DNA of 64,000 nt from Thalassomonas sp. RHCl1 (GTDB taxonomy: Bacteria; Pseudomonadota; Gammaproteobacteria; Enterobacterales; Alteromonadaceae). Below are positions 27,801-36,403 of this stretch, piece after piece. How positions within the stretch are numbered: the first letter of the stretch is position 1; the number at the start of each line of letters is the position of its first letter. The stretch is from assembly GCF_947387555.1 (NCBI RefSeq), contig NZ_CANDNZ010000014.1, positions 91,085 through 155,084 on the forward strand, in the 5' to 3' direction. The notes beneath the pieces were generated by a model. That model was given only the letters and a program-made list of their open reading frames with translations, had not been told where the DNA came from and searched no databases. The translations under genes and the position numbers were made by a program.

Positions 27801-30800
27801 CTCGCTGATGGCCTGATCCAGGCTTACCGAAATCGTGCTGGTACCGCCGTTTTCCGCTATCGAGCTTGGGCTGGCAGCAAGGCTGACCAGCGCCGTTTCC
27901 GGTTCGGGATCCGGATCCGGGTTTGGTGTTACCGTACTGTCATCATCGATGATCGTAAGGGTTTCACTTTGGCTGCCGCTTTCGATACTGTTGCCGCCGC
28001 TGACGCTGCTGATGTCAACAATAATGGTTTCATCGTCTTCATCCGTGCTGTCATTGGTCGCCGTTAGCGTAGAGGTGCCGGTTAACTGCCCGGCACTGAT
28101 GGTGATACTTGAGGCAGGCGAGGCATAATCACTGCCGCCAGTTGCCGTACCGCTATAGGCTAAATTCACGGTAACATCTTCAAAAGTCACCTGATCTAAA
28201 GTCGCCGTTAAGGTTGCCGTCCCGCCATCTTCGGCCAGGGTATTAATACCGGCGCTTAAGGTCACCACAGGAATGGTTTCATCATCATTGATGGTCACGG
28301 TTTCCTGCTGGCTGCCGCTCTCAGTGGCACTGCCGCCGGTAACCGAGGCGACATCGATAATAATGGTTTCAAAACCTTCGCTATCGCCATCGTCTACCCC
28401 GGTAATGCCGGTTGCGGCATTGGCGGAACTATTGCCGGCAGTAATGGTAATAACACTGCTTGGGGTATTGTAATCGATACCGCCACTGGTGGCGGTGCCG
28501 GTATAACCCAGGTTTACGGTTACATCGGCGTAAGTCGGGTTATTCAAGGTTGCGGTGATCGCAGAAGTCCCGCCATTTTCCGCCACCACAGCCGCCCCAG
28601 TGCTTAAGGTCACCACAGGCGCCACTTCGGCATCTGTGATAGTAATGGTTTGCTGGTTGGTGGTACCTTCATTACCCGCAGACAGGCTATCAATATCAAC
28701 AATAGCCGTTTCATTAGCGGCGGCATCAAAGATAGTATCGGCAGTAGCGGTCACCGTCGCTGTGCCGGTACTGTTACCTGAGGTAATGGTAATGCTGTCA
28801 GATTTGGCATAATCGGTAGCTGCGGTGCCTGTACCTGTATAGGCCAGATTCACGGTAATATCCGCCGGCCACTGATTGTTCAGACTGCCGCTTAAGGTTG
28901 CCGTTAACGTTGAAACCCCGCCGTCTTCGGCAATCGTATTGGTATCAGCGGTTAAATCGACATCCGGCAGGTTGGCATAAATGGCATCGCTGGCCTGACT
29001 GATAGGGGTCGAATAGACGCTGCTGGTATTACCCGAGCTGTCGGTCAAGGTCAGCAGGTTGACCGGTACGTCACTGCCTGCTGCTATATCGCTGCCCGCC
29101 GCTACGGTAAAGGTCGCGGTATAAGTGGTATCATTGGATTTACTCAAGCTGCCTAAAGTAAAGCCGTTAATATTACCGGCAATGGCGCCGCTGCCTGTGG
29201 TGTAATCATCGGCGTCGGAAGTCACACTGATGGTGGCGGTCACAATATCGCCGTTTTTATGCGCGCTGTCGGGTATCGTAATACCGGTAATCGTCGGCGC
29301 GACACCGTCTTCATCATCTATGATGGTCACCGTCTGCTGCTGGGTACCGTTCTCACTGGCGCTGCCGGTCACCGAGCTGATATCGATTATGATGGTCTGA
29401 TTACCGTCCGAGCTGCCGTCATCCACGGCAATGATACCGGTAGCCGCATTGGCACTTAAACTGTTGGCATTAATGGTGATGGAAGCACTGGGGCTGTTAT
29501 AATCTGTGCCCCCGCCCACCGCAGTGCCGCCATAAGATAAGTTCACCACAGTACTGTCATAGGTTTGATGGCTTAAGGTCGCGGTAATGGTCGAAGTGCC
29601 GCCGTTTTCATTAACCGATGCATTGCCGACACTTAGGTCTACCGTAGGAGCCGACTCAGCATCTGTGATAGTGATGGTTTGCTGGTTAGTGGTGCCTTCG
29701 TTACCAACCGATAAACTGCTGATATCGACGATTGCTGTTTCATCGCTCGCGGCATCGAACAAGGTATCGGCGGTGCCGGTCACGGTAGCGGTATTGCTGG
29801 AGTTACCCGCTGAAATCACAATACTGTCGGACTTAGTGTAATCCGTGCCCGCCGTACCTGTACCGCTATAGGCCAGATTGACGGTGATTGCCGATGGCCA
29901 CTGATTGTTTAAACTGCCGCTTAAGGTGGCGGTTAAGGTCGAGACCCCGCCGTCTTCGGCTATGGTATTGGTGTCGGCGGTAAGATCAACATCCGGTAAA
30001 TTGGCATAAATGGCATCACTGGCCTGGCTGATGGCGGTGGTATAGGCCGAGCTGGTATTGCCCGAGCTGTCATCCAGGGTAAAGTTCACCGCAATATTCG
30101 ATCCTGCCGCCACATCCGTGCCGCCGTCGGTAATAGTGAACGTGGCGGTATAGGTGGTGTCGTTGGTTTTGCTTAAACTGCCCAGGGCATAACCGGCTAT
30201 GGTACCGCTGATGCCGCCGCTGCCCGTGGTATAATCATCGGTATCTGAGGCCACGGTAATAGTAGCGGTTACCGTATCTCCTACCTTATGGTCGCTATCT
30301 GGAATGCTGACCGCAGTAATGGTCGGGGCGGTTGTATCCAAAGTGGCAAAGTCGACCTTAGTCACGCTTGCCTGCACGTTCGGCGTGCCTTCATCGTCCT
30401 CGGCCACCACATAAAGATCATAGGCCGTATTATCCGATAAGCCGCCAAAAGCTTCATTGCCGGTAGTGCCGGTGGTGGTAAAGTTGCCCGCCGCCAGCTG
30501 TCCGCTGCCGCCGCTACCGGTGCCCGCCTTAACCTCGGAAACACTCGGCGCCGCTGCACCATCGGCCACCACCACATAATAGACGGTGCCGTCTTCATCG
30601 AGATCGGCAGAAACCGTTGCCCCGGTGCCGGTTTCTGAGCCTATCGAGGGGGTCCCATTTTCAAACGTTGGCGGCGTGGTATCGCCTACGGGAGCAACCT
30701 TAGTACTATTCACCGTAAAATTGGTCCAGCTTGCAGTACCGTGTGTCGTCAAACTCGGGACATTGCCCCGGACCACACCATCGGCAACACATTGCCTGAC

Positions 30801-31373
30801 GGTATATGCACCTGTGGTACATTGCCCTCCCACGGTATAATGCCAGACATGACCAGCCCCGGTACAAGCGCCGACCGTAGGTTGGTAGGCAACGACATTG
30901 GCATCGCCGGTACTCAACGCATCCCCGGTATTTTTTGCCGTTGCCGCACAAAAGTCAGCAAATGTTTTCCTGCCCAGGGTATTGCCGGACAGGCTGGCTT
31001 GGGTTGCATTGCCCTGCTGCAACAGCCCGTTGTTTTTTAAGAAGTCGAGTGCACCATGGTCAACCTCATGCCGGGCATTAACCGTTTTTTTCACCCGATC
31101 CGTACGGCTAAAGGCGGCAAAAGCCGAGCGCCTGGTTTTATTGGTATTCACCTGCTCCTTAACCGGTTCGTGACCTAGCTTATTGACATAAACGGTTGCG
31201 GCACTTTTCAACTTACGGCCGTTTACGGAGGAGCTGGTATTGCGGGTGGAGGCCAGTGCTCCGCCCCCCAACATGGCCAACAAAGGAATAGCAGTTTTTA
31301 TCGCCCGGCCCAATTTGGCCGGTTTGCCGACGCTTAATCGGGCGGCAGGACTTGTAATTTTAGTCGATTCCAT
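24876..31373 (-). CDS. Giant Calx-beta/cadherin-like surface protein with GlyGly-CTERM tail
   Basis: The protein has 2165 residues. A basic N-terminus with a hydrophobic stretch (AIPLLAMLGGGALA) suggests export. A Cys-containing region follows at about 135-215. Two long, near-duplicate modules (about 349-690 and 691-1030) each hold a bacterial Ig-like segment plus Calx-beta repeats. More Calx-beta repeats run to about 1275, then a cadherin-like domain (about 1280-1370), a HYR-like domain (about 1460-1530), and a PKD-like part. A DSDNDGIADDVEG type-3 calcium repeat (about 1750) and two DVLANDSD cadherin-like domains (about 1955-2110) complete it. The C-terminus NGGSAFYLVLIALVGLVGRR matches GlyGly-CTERM signals processed by rhombosortase. 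The ATG overlaps the upstream stop (TAATG), so it is translationally coupled. It is probably a calcium-binding adhesin or cell-surface protein. Confidence 0.93.
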   Translation of the reverse strand: MESTKITSPAARLSVGKPAKLGRAIKTAIPLLAMLGGGALASTRNTSSSVNGRKLKSAATVYVNKLGHEPVKEQVNTNKTRRSAFAAFSRTDRVKKTVNARHEVDHGALDFLKNNGLLQQGNATQASLSGNTLGRKTFADFCAATAKNTGDALSTGDANVVAYQPTVGACTGAGHVWHYTVGGQCTTGAYTVRQCVADGVVRGNVPSLTTHGTASWTNFTVNSTKVAPVGDTTPPTFENGTPSIGSETGTGATVSADLDEDGTVYYVVVADGAAAPSVSEVKAGTGSGGSGQLAAGNFTTTGTTGNEAFGGLSDNTAYDLYVVAEDDEGTPNVQASVTKVDFATLDTTAPTITAVSIPDSDHKVGDTVTATITVASDTDDYTTGSGGISGTIAGYALGSLSKTNDTTYTATFTITDGGTDVAAGSNIAVNFTLDDSSGNTSSAYTTAISQASDAIYANLPDVDLTADTNTIAEDGGVSTLTATLSGSLNNQWPSAITVNLAYSGTGTAGTDYTKSDSIVISAGNSSNTATVTGTADTLFDAASDETAIVDISSLSVGNEGTTNQQTITITDAESAPTVDLSVGNASVNENGGTSTITATLSHQTYDSTVVNLSYGGTAVGGGTDYNSPSASITINANSLSANAATGIIAVDDGSSDGNQTIIIDISSVTGSASENGTQQQTVTIIDDEDGVAPTITGITIPDSAHKNGDIVTATISVTSDADDYTTGSGAIAGNINGFTLGSLSKSNDTTYTATFTVAAGSDIAAGSDVPVNLLTLTDSSGNTSSVYSTPISQASDAIYANLPDVDLTADTNTIAEDGGVSTLTATLSGSLNNQWPADITVNLAYTGTGTAATDYAKSDSITITSGNSTGTATVTATADTIFDAAANETAIVDIDSLSAGNEGTTNQQTITITDAEVAPVVTLSTGAAVVAENGGTSAITATLNNPTYADVTVNLGYTGTATSGGIDYNTPSSVITITAGNSSANAATGITGVDDGDSEGFETIIIDVASVTGGSATESGSQQETVTINDDETIPVVTLSAGINTLAEDGGTATLTATLDQVTFEDVTVNLAYSGTATGGSDYASPASSITISAGQLTGTSTLTATNDSTDEDDETIIVDISSVSGGNSIESGSQSETLTIIDDDSTVTPNPDPDPEPETALVSLAASPSSIAENGGTSTISVSLDQAISESVTVALAYSGSASSGSDYQTPAGSVTIAAGETSADLSLTAIADSEQEDNESIIVAISGVSGSIASEDGDQVQTVTITDATSVITTAADSAAVDEDASVDINVLANDSISGGSFDIGSVTVSSSAQHGVTEINNESGMITYRPDADFNGSDSFSYTVSDLSGNQSEATLVTINVAAINDAPLAQDDMVVREDWQPLTLDVLANDSDVDGDELKIIGAVVDIGAVSFTDSDITFTPAGGFAGSVFIDYVVSDGTEEASARVQIDMQASDENLPVITLPEDIEVNADALHTKVDLGVAEAVDSSGNSIPVSLEDGITFFKPGTNTVFWTATDSEGRSATASQVVKVNPLISLDKDQTVTEGAEVRVGIRLNGESPQYPLSVPYSVSGSAQFGVDHDLDSGTVTINSGTDGVITFNILNDAISEGDETLVIELDSGLNRGSKFSQQLTITEDNVPPKVSLKAEQGGEERFVINQQDGLVVITSEISHPDAVNQYTYAWSNKQQLLNDSDSSDTSFSFDPSGLAAGVYHVALTVTDSDDITYSGHDQLTLRLDATSIALGTQDSDNDGIADDVEGLDDGDNDGIPDYLDNIDECNVVPEQVGTTDNFLVEGDPGVCLRLGDTALTGASGGTRLLEDDVNDEEVVNVGGIFDFIAYGLPIEGQEYRVVLPQVQPIPANAVYRKQKSSGEWTNFVQDSGNQLWSTEGESGFCPPPGDEQWQPGLTEGHWCVQLVMTDGGANDADGIANGTIVDPGGVAVMLDNNQQPQAENDSVQTLQNTPLTIDVLANDSDGDGDSLEITSANAVFGTVTIENNQLYYQPPSSYFGEDTLVYGISDNQGGSASATLTITILANESPVAVNDAVTLLSGKSQTLNVLDNDSDAEGSELALISATAELGSVSINDDGTLSYQAPASYVGTDTVTYVIRDSMGAEAEGTVTVTLVESREYTSAQGRKRNGGSAFYLVLIALVGLVGRRKLTGR
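28275..30330. repeat. Intragenic tandem duplication, two copies of about 1.03 kb
   Basis: Within the giant gene, the segment from about 30330 to 29303 recurs from about 29303 to 28275. Both copies encode IPDS(D/A)HK, then long identical stretches such as ISQASDAIYANLPDVDLTAD and GNEGTTNQQTITITDAE. Copies differ by scattered substitutions. Such repeats allow length change by recombination. Confidence 0.85.
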
Positions 31374-32701
31374 TATTCGTTACTTCCAGTTGCTAAGGCT
31401 TGTAATTCGGGATGGCAAAAATGATTTCTCATTCTCGGGTGCGAAGGTTCAATCAACTCAGGAAAGCTGCTGTTCGGGATAACGGCAACATCGTAAATCT
31501 GATCGACATTACCGGTAAACTTAATATGGCCGATCTCTTTTTTATTTCCCTGATCATCGAGATTAAACAGCCAGATCCCTGAATAGGTTTCATCATACTT
31601 TTGCGCCAAAGGCGCAGGTTTGGTCACATCTGCATCCCTGACTTTAGAAAGCCCGACAAACATAAGCGGGCCGTAAAAATCCATACCCCGGGTAAAACCC
31701 GGCACTTCATACAGAGTTTCCGTGGTTTGAGTTTCCGGCTGATAACTGCAGATCTGGCCATAGCCTGAGTTGCAATAATACACCCTGTCGTTATACCAAC
31801 GGGGAGAATGGGGCATCGCCAGACCATCCACCAAAATTTCATTGCTTTCCACCGACATCAAAGTGCCGTCAAATTTCGTGCCCTTGCGCCACTTTCCGGG
31901 GGCATCAAATTTGGAGAAGGTGGTGACATAGGCAGGTTTACCGTCTTTTAGCGTCATGCCGTTAAGGTGACAGCGATCTTCAGGCACCAACTCGGAGATA
32001 AAATGCGGTTTCCAGCGGGGTATAAAACTATAGTCCGGATCGAGCGTACATAAGCAGGAAAAACTGGAGTTGACCACCCATAAGCCTTCATCTCCCCAGT
32101 CGATATCGTGAATATTGATCATGCCGGAATAGTGGGCCGAGCGGCTAATAAAGCAGGCATCAACCCGCTCATCAAGCGCGGCTGTTAATTTTTGCTGATA
32201 GGCCCTCATTGCCTCTTGCTGCTTTTGCACTTGCTGCTGTTGCTCGGGAGATAAGTTAAATACAGGCTCTTGTGCAGGCTCGCCGTTTTTCTCCCCGGCT
32301 TTCTCGGCAGTTAAGGCATTTGTCTGCGCATCGCTGTTTTTGGGCTTAATACGCGGCGCGGTGATATCTTCTTCTATGCCTTGCAGGGGTTGTTTGATTT
32401 GTTCCAGCAAACCATCTTCGCGTTGGAAATTGATGATCTGGGTAAAGATCCCCAGCGTCAGACCGTTTTCTGTTGCGGCAAGTCCCATAGGGCGCGGAAA
32501 GCTTTTAAAATTCACATCCAGGGTTTTGCCGTCGCTGCGCACCAGCATCAAACGTCCCGCCTGATACGAGGTAAAGGCGAGAGAGATATTCAGCTCTTTT
32601 AAAATCGCCGGCAAGTTGTCGCTATATTGACAATCAAAATCCAGTTCATCATCCAGGGGAGAGAATGTGTCGCTGTTATTATTCTTTTTTTCTTCAGCCA
32701 C
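31373..32701 (-). CDS. TIGR03032-family protein
   Basis: The 442-residue protein has no signal peptide and starts at GTG. Conserved stretches typical of TIGR03032 proteins are seen: SYQAGRLMLV, FPRPMGLA, HDIDWGDEGLWVVNS, DRCHLNGM, LVDGLAMPHSPRWYN, and GYVPGFTRGMDF-like EVPGFTRGMDFYG. These suggest a beta-propeller-like fold. A Gln/Ala-rich insert at about 120-180 interrupts the family pattern and looks like a coiled linker. Its stop overlaps the start of the giant surface protein by one base. The family has no proven function, but members are often seen beside large repeat-rich surface proteins; a role in their maturation or assembly is inference. Confidence 0.88.
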   Translation of the reverse strand: MAEEKKNNNSDTFSPLDDELDFDCQYSDNLPAILKELNISLAFTSYQAGRLMLVRSDGKTLDVNFKSFPRPMGLAATENGLTLGIFTQIINFQREDGLLEQIKQPLQGIEEDITAPRIKPKNSDAQTNALTAEKAGEKNGEPAQEPVFNLSPEQQQQVQKQQEAMRAYQQKLTAALDERVDACFISRSAHYSGMINIHDIDWGDEGLWVVNSSFSCLCTLDPDYSFIPRWKPHFISELVPEDRCHLNGMTLKDGKPAYVTTFSKFDAPGKWRKGTKFDGTLMSVESNEILVDGLAMPHSPRWYNDRVYYCNSGYGQICSYQPETQTTETLYEVPGFTRGMDFYGPLMFVGLSKVRDADVTKPAPLAQKYDETYSGIWLFNLDDQGNKKEIGHIKFTGNVDQIYDVAVIPNSSFPELIEPSHPRMRNHFCHPELQALATGSNE

Positions 32702-32731
32702 GTTACATGTACCCTTTATGTAGTTTGCATA

Positions 32732-33961
32732 TTAGTTTGGGGTTAAACGCTTTGTTTGCATTAACAAATCTAAACGCCGTGACAACTCTGCCAAGGTAAT
32801 ATCCGGCTGCTCGGCAATCAAGAGTGCGCTAACCCCCGAAACTATTGCCGAGGCCAGAGAAGTACCGGAAAAGCTGCCATATTGTCCGGAAACCAAGGTT
32901 GTCCTTACCTTGTCGCCATAGGCATAAAAGTCTACCGAAGGGCCGTAATTACTGAAATCTAAGGGCTTGCCCTGCCCGTCGCCGGCCCCGACTACCAGTG
33001 CCTGTTCTATAGACGCTTCACTGCTGCCTGCTGTGATTTCTCTGCCCTGATTACCGGCAGCAAAAACCACGACAATACCTTTTTTATCGCGGCCATTATA
33101 TGCCAACTCATTAACAATTTCGACAATTGGCTGTAACAACCACTGCGAATGCCAGCTGCAATTGATCACATCTGCACCGGCCAGTTTTGCCAGCTGAAAA
33201 CTCAACAAAGTATTTGAAGTCCAGGTATCCGGCTGGCGCAGGGCGATTAACTCCGCTTCCGGCGCTATACCTTTTATACCCCGGCCATCATGGGCAGCGA
33301 AAATAATGCCCGCCACTTTAGTACCATGAGTATCTGTTAACGCCTGCGCCGAAGCATCCAGAGAACGGGTTTCGCTGTCATAAGATAAAACCGGACGAAT
33401 ATGCGCTAAGTCCCCGTGCCCGAGATTAAAGCCGTCATCGATCACCGCAACCCTGACCCCTTTGCCTTTGGTTTTTTGCCACAGGGTATCTATGCCCAGC
33501 AGGGAAAAATAAGGCGAATCCCTTTCGGCTAAAGCGCCTGCTTCACTCTTGCTTTTCAACTGTAAGATATCTGGCTGCACCAGCTCGATACCGGCTTGCC
33601 CCTGCTGTTGTAAGCGCCTGAACGCTGTCAGTACCCGAGGCAGCGGCTCCTCGCCGTCAAAAGTCAAGGCATAATAGCGAAACGTCCTGCCGATAAAGAG
33701 CTCGGTAACGGCACTCACCCCGGGATGTAAAGCCGACAACTCTGTTTTACCGACAGCAGCGGCAGTTTTGACAATTAACCGCCGGGACAGGCTCACCCTG
33801 GCCCCGGTTGCCGCAACCCGGTACGCCGCCCCCTGCTTCACCAGGGTGATCGGCTTTGAAAAATTGTCGAAAACGATCTCTTCCGCCGCCAGCGGGGCCG
33901 TCACTGGAACAAACCATAAAAGCCGAAGAAATAATCGTATCAATAGGCTGTACAACTGCAT
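32732..33961 (-). CDS. Secreted subtilisin-like serine protease (S8)
   Basis: The 409-residue protein has a signal peptide ending near LAA (about 26). An N-terminal pro-region (about 27-150) precedes the catalytic domain with D175 in VAVIDDG, H212 in THGTKVAG, oxyanion N304 in AAGNQG and S368 in GTSLAS. The catalytic set is complete, so activity is likely. It lies 30 bases upstream of the TIGR03032 gene on the same strand, within the surface-protein operon. It could process the giant surface protein or the collar proteins, which is inference from position. Confidence 0.93.
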   Translation of the reverse strand: MQLYSLLIRLFLRLLWFVPVTAPLAAEEIVFDNFSKPITLVKQGAAYRVAATGARVSLSRRLIVKTAAAVGKTELSALHPGVSAVTELFIGRTFRYYALTFDGEEPLPRVLTAFRRLQQQGQAGIELVQPDILQLKSKSEAGALAERDSPYFSLLGIDTLWQKTKGKGVRVAVIDDGFNLGHGDLAHIRPVLSYDSETRSLDASAQALTDTHGTKVAGIIFAAHDGRGIKGIAPEAELIALRQPDTWTSNTLLSFQLAKLAGADVINCSWHSQWLLQPIVEIVNELAYNGRDKKGIVVVFAAGNQGREITAGSSEASIEQALVVGAGDGQGKPLDFSNYGPSVDFYAYGDKVRTTLVSGQYGSFSGTSLASAIVSGVSALLIAEQPDITLAELSRRLDLLMQTKRLTPN

Positions 33962-33982
33962 CGCGGATAACCTTACCGGTCA

Positions 33983-34027
33983 GGGCTTGCTTTTAACCTT
34001 TATTTTTAACCGGTATCAAGCAAGCCC
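33983..34027. terminator. Nested stem-loop between the collar gene and the protease
   Basis: GGGCTTGCTT (33983-33992) pairs with AAGCAAGCCC (34018-34027). An outer CTTAC/GTAAG pair and an inner ACCGG/CCGGT pair strengthen the fold. No T-run is seen on the minus strand, so it is more likely an attenuator or mRNA-processing hairpin than a full terminator. Confidence 0.4.
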
Positions 34028-34040
34028 GTAAGCGGCTGCC

Positions 34041-34580
34041 TTAGTTTCTCATGGGATAAAGGCCGGTCATGGCAATGCAGAAGTTCACCGTCAGATAGGG
34101 CTGCATATTATTATGGGCCTGTCCGGCGCCACTTACCTGTACCGCACTAGCGGACATGGGAGCATCCAGGCTTTTCCCTTCTGCCAGGTAAAAAATTCTC
34201 TCGTTCGACGATGCTTTATCCTGGCCAAGAAACAGGGACTCATCCGGCGTGCCTGAGCTGCCCGCTGCAGAAACGCCCCTGAGGGTATGGCTGTGAGCCG
34301 GCAACTCCTCCTCGGTTAAGGTTTCGGTTATAGTACCGCCGGGATACCCCAGCAAACGCCTGGTTAACCCCGGCCCCTGACCCGGATGTAACGGCGCCCT
34401 GTCCTGCAGATCCGGCAAGGCCATAGTGGTGCGGCCATCGCCGCCATACGTTGTCCCGATCAGGGAGAATAAGGTGCTATTTTCAGCTATGGGTAAATAC
34501 TGGCCATCGCAAAAGGCCCAGCCACGGGGGGCATAGTTGCAGCCAAACATTCTTACTTCGGCAATAAAAGGTTCTGACAT
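34041..34580 (-). CDS. Tail-collar (microcystin-dependent-type) protein, copy 3
   Basis: The 179-residue protein starts with MSEPFIAEVRMFGCNYAPRG. It then has WAFCDGQYLPI, the GTTYGGDGRTTMALPDLQDR core of the phage tail-collar domain, and LPAHSHTL. No signal peptide is present. It is the last of three tandem paralogues transcribed toward the protease. Proteins of this group were first annotated as phage tail-fibre-like or microcystin-dependent proteins. No other phage gene is nearby, so this is a domesticated family rather than a prophage. Confidence 0.9.
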   Translation of the reverse strand: MSEPFIAEVRMFGCNYAPRGWAFCDGQYLPIAENSTLFSLIGTTYGGDGRTTMALPDLQDRAPLHPGQGPGLTRRLLGYPGGTITETLTEEELPAHSHTLRGVSAAGSSGTPDESLFLGQDKASSNERIFYLAEGKSLDAPMSASAVQVSGAGQAHNNMQPYLTVNFCIAMTGLYPMRN

Positions 34581-34687
34581 AATAATTTTCCTAAAGTCCT
34601 GTTCGCTTAACTCATTTCACTGTATTTTCATTATCCGGCCCTGCCGCTGCATTATGGCCGATACCGGAAAATACCAATAAAACCCCG

Positions 34688-35221
34688 CTAATTTCTGCTC
34701 GGATATATCCCTAATAAAGAGATAATAAAATTAACCCCCAAATAAGGCATCATGTTGTTGTGGGATAAAGCATCACCTGTCGGTGACAGGGAACGGCTGT
34801 CCATATCTTCGATGTCTGTCAGATCACCAGGAGTTGGCGTATAGGGCATGTCGCCATCCGTTTGCGAAGCGAGCACCCGTCCTGCCGGAGTACTTGCATC
34901 TGCTTCGCCCCGGCTTGCCACCAGGCCATGGCTATGGTTAGGCATTTGATCCGAGCTTAAAGTCACCCTTTCAACTCCCGGTCGGGCACCTAAGGTACGA
35001 TTACTCAAACCGCTTCCCTGCCCCATGTGCATAGGCAGGCGGCCGCGCATTTCCGGCAAGCCGAACGAGCTTCGTCCGTCTCCCCCATAGTTGTTGCTCA
35101 GCAAGGAAAACAGGGCCTCATTACTGCTAACCGCCAGGAGCTGGCCATCACAAAATGCCCAATTTTTAGGGGCGAAGTTCCCCGCAAACATACGAATTTC
35201 ACCGATAAAAGGTTCACTCAT
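34688..35221 (-). CDS. Tail-collar (microcystin-dependent-type) protein, copy 2
   Basis: The 177-residue paralogue of its neighbours has MSEPFIGEIRMFAGNFAPK, AFCDGQLLAV, NYGGDGRSSFGLPEMRGRL and MPNHSHGL, ending in GVNFIISLLGIYPSRN. It is spaced 107 bases from copy 3 and 15 bases from copy 1, so it is co-transcribed with copy 1. Sequence differences from its sisters cluster in the variable C-terminal half, where such proteins often differ in binding specificity. Confidence 0.9.
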   Translation of the reverse strand: MSEPFIGEIRMFAGNFAPKNWAFCDGQLLAVSSNEALFSLLSNNYGGDGRSSFGLPEMRGRLPMHMGQGSGLSNRTLGARPGVERVTLSSDQMPNHSHGLVASRGEADASTPAGRVLASQTDGDMPYTPTPGDLTDIEDMDSRSLSPTGDALSHNNMMPYLGVNFIISLLGIYPSRN

Positions 35222-35236
35222 CTTTCAATCTCCTGA

Positions 35237-35770
35237 TTAATTTCTTGACGGAAACACGCCTTCGAGGGCGATGCAAAAATTCACCACCAGTGACGGCTGC
35301 ATATTTTCATGAGGCAGGCCGCCGCCGGCATCTGTGATACTTGCACTATTGAGTGTCGTCAATTCAGAGGTTACCGGCGCCTTATACATATCCACAGGAT
35401 AAAGCCTGTTATTACGTGAATCATACCCTGCCGCCAGGCTGCTACCGGCAAACACCCTGGTTTCGCCATTGTCCGAGGTCGCTTCCAGGCTATGGCTATG
35501 GGGGGGGAGCTGGGCTTCACTTAGGGCAACCTGTTCGCTACCGCCCTGGGCGCCCATCGCCTGATAGTCTCCCCGGTGCACAGGTACCCGGCCGCGCATA
35601 TCCGGCAAGGCAAAATTAGAACGGCCATCGCCACCAAAAGTAGTGCCGATAAGCGCAAACAGGGTCTGGTTCTGGTTTATAGGCAACTCCTGCCCGTCAC
35701 AAAGCGCCCATTTGCGTGGCGCAAAGTTAAATCCAAACATGCGCATTTCACTGATAAAAGGTTCTGCCAT
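35237..35770 (-). CDS. Tail-collar (microcystin-dependent-type) protein, copy 1
   Basis: The 177-residue protein is the first gene of the tandem collar set. It shows MAEPFISEMRMFGFNFAPRK, ALCDGQELPI, GTTFGGDGRSNFALPDMRGR and LPPHSHSL. A GGAGAAG ribosome site precedes the ATG. All three copies share the C-terminal pattern NMMPYL or NMQPSL followed by VNF and IYPSRN or similar. Triplication suggests diversification of a structural or receptor-binding subunit. Confidence 0.9.
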   Translation of the reverse strand: MAEPFISEMRMFGFNFAPRKWALCDGQELPINQNQTLFALIGTTFGGDGRSNFALPDMRGRVPVHRGDYQAMGAQGGSEQVALSEAQLPPHSHSLEATSDNGETRVFAGSSLAAGYDSRNNRLYPVDMYKAPVTSELTTLNSASITDAGGGLPHENMQPSLVVNFCIALEGVFPSRN

Positions 35771-35872
35771 TATCTTCTCCTTCGCTCTTTACATTAATTA
35801 TGGAAAATTCCACAATTAGCTTAATAACTTATTGATATTCACATCTAACTGCAGACAGGTTTGCTGACAGCT

Positions 35873-36361
35873 ATGCAAGAAAAAAACTGGCACCATCTCG
35901 TATCCCTGAGAAAACACACCACAGATGATCTGGCTTTTATGCGGGCCTTGTATGCGTCAACCCGCGAAGCCGAACTGGCCATGACCAACTTCACCCGCCA
36001 GGAAAAAGAGGCCTTTATCCAACAACAGTTTAATGCCCAGTACCAGCATTACCTGCACCATTACAACAGCGATAAGTTCGATATTATCGAGTTTGACGGC
36101 CAGGCCATCGGCCGTTTATTTGTCGACCACTGGGACAGGGAAATCCGCATCGTTGATATTACCCTGACTCCCGGTTATCAAAATAAGGGCATCGGCAGCT
36201 ATTTGTTTAAGCAACTGTTTGAGCAAGCTAAAGCGGATAATAAAACCGTGACCATACATGTTGAGCACAACAACCCCGCAAAAAACCTTTATCAGCGGCT
36301 GGGGTTTGAGTTAAAAACCCAGACCAATGAGATTTATTTACTGATGCAATGGACACCTTAA
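35873..36361 (+). CDS. GNAT-family N-acetyltransferase
   Basis: The 162-residue product runs from ATG 35873; a TTG at 35861 would add four residues and lacks proper spacing to a ribosome site. GNAT motifs are visible: a VDITLTPGYQNKGIGSYL acetyl-CoA loop (motif A) and VEHNNPAKNLYQRLGFE (motif B). It transfers an acetyl group to an unknown amine in the cytoplasm. It is divergent from the collar genes and convergent with the DUF6916-like gene. GNAT genes recur beside collar proteins in related genomes (recollection, not checked). Confidence 0.88.
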   Translation: MQEKNWHHLVSLRKHTTDDLAFMRALYASTREAELAMTNFTRQEKEAFIQQQFNAQYQHYLHHYNSDKFDIIEFDGQAIGRLFVDHWDREIRIVDITLTPGYQNKGIGSYLFKQLFEQAKADNKTVTIHVEHNNPAKNLYQRLGFELKTQTNEIYLLMQWTP

Positions 36362-36403
36362 CACCTGCTGTCTTTACCCGGTATTACCCGATATTACATC
36401 CTG

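Noticed and set aside
34041..35770. Prophage suspected from three tail-collar proteins
   Set aside because: No integrase, terminase, capsid or lysis gene is nearby. The neighbours are protease, TIGR03032 and surface-protein genes.
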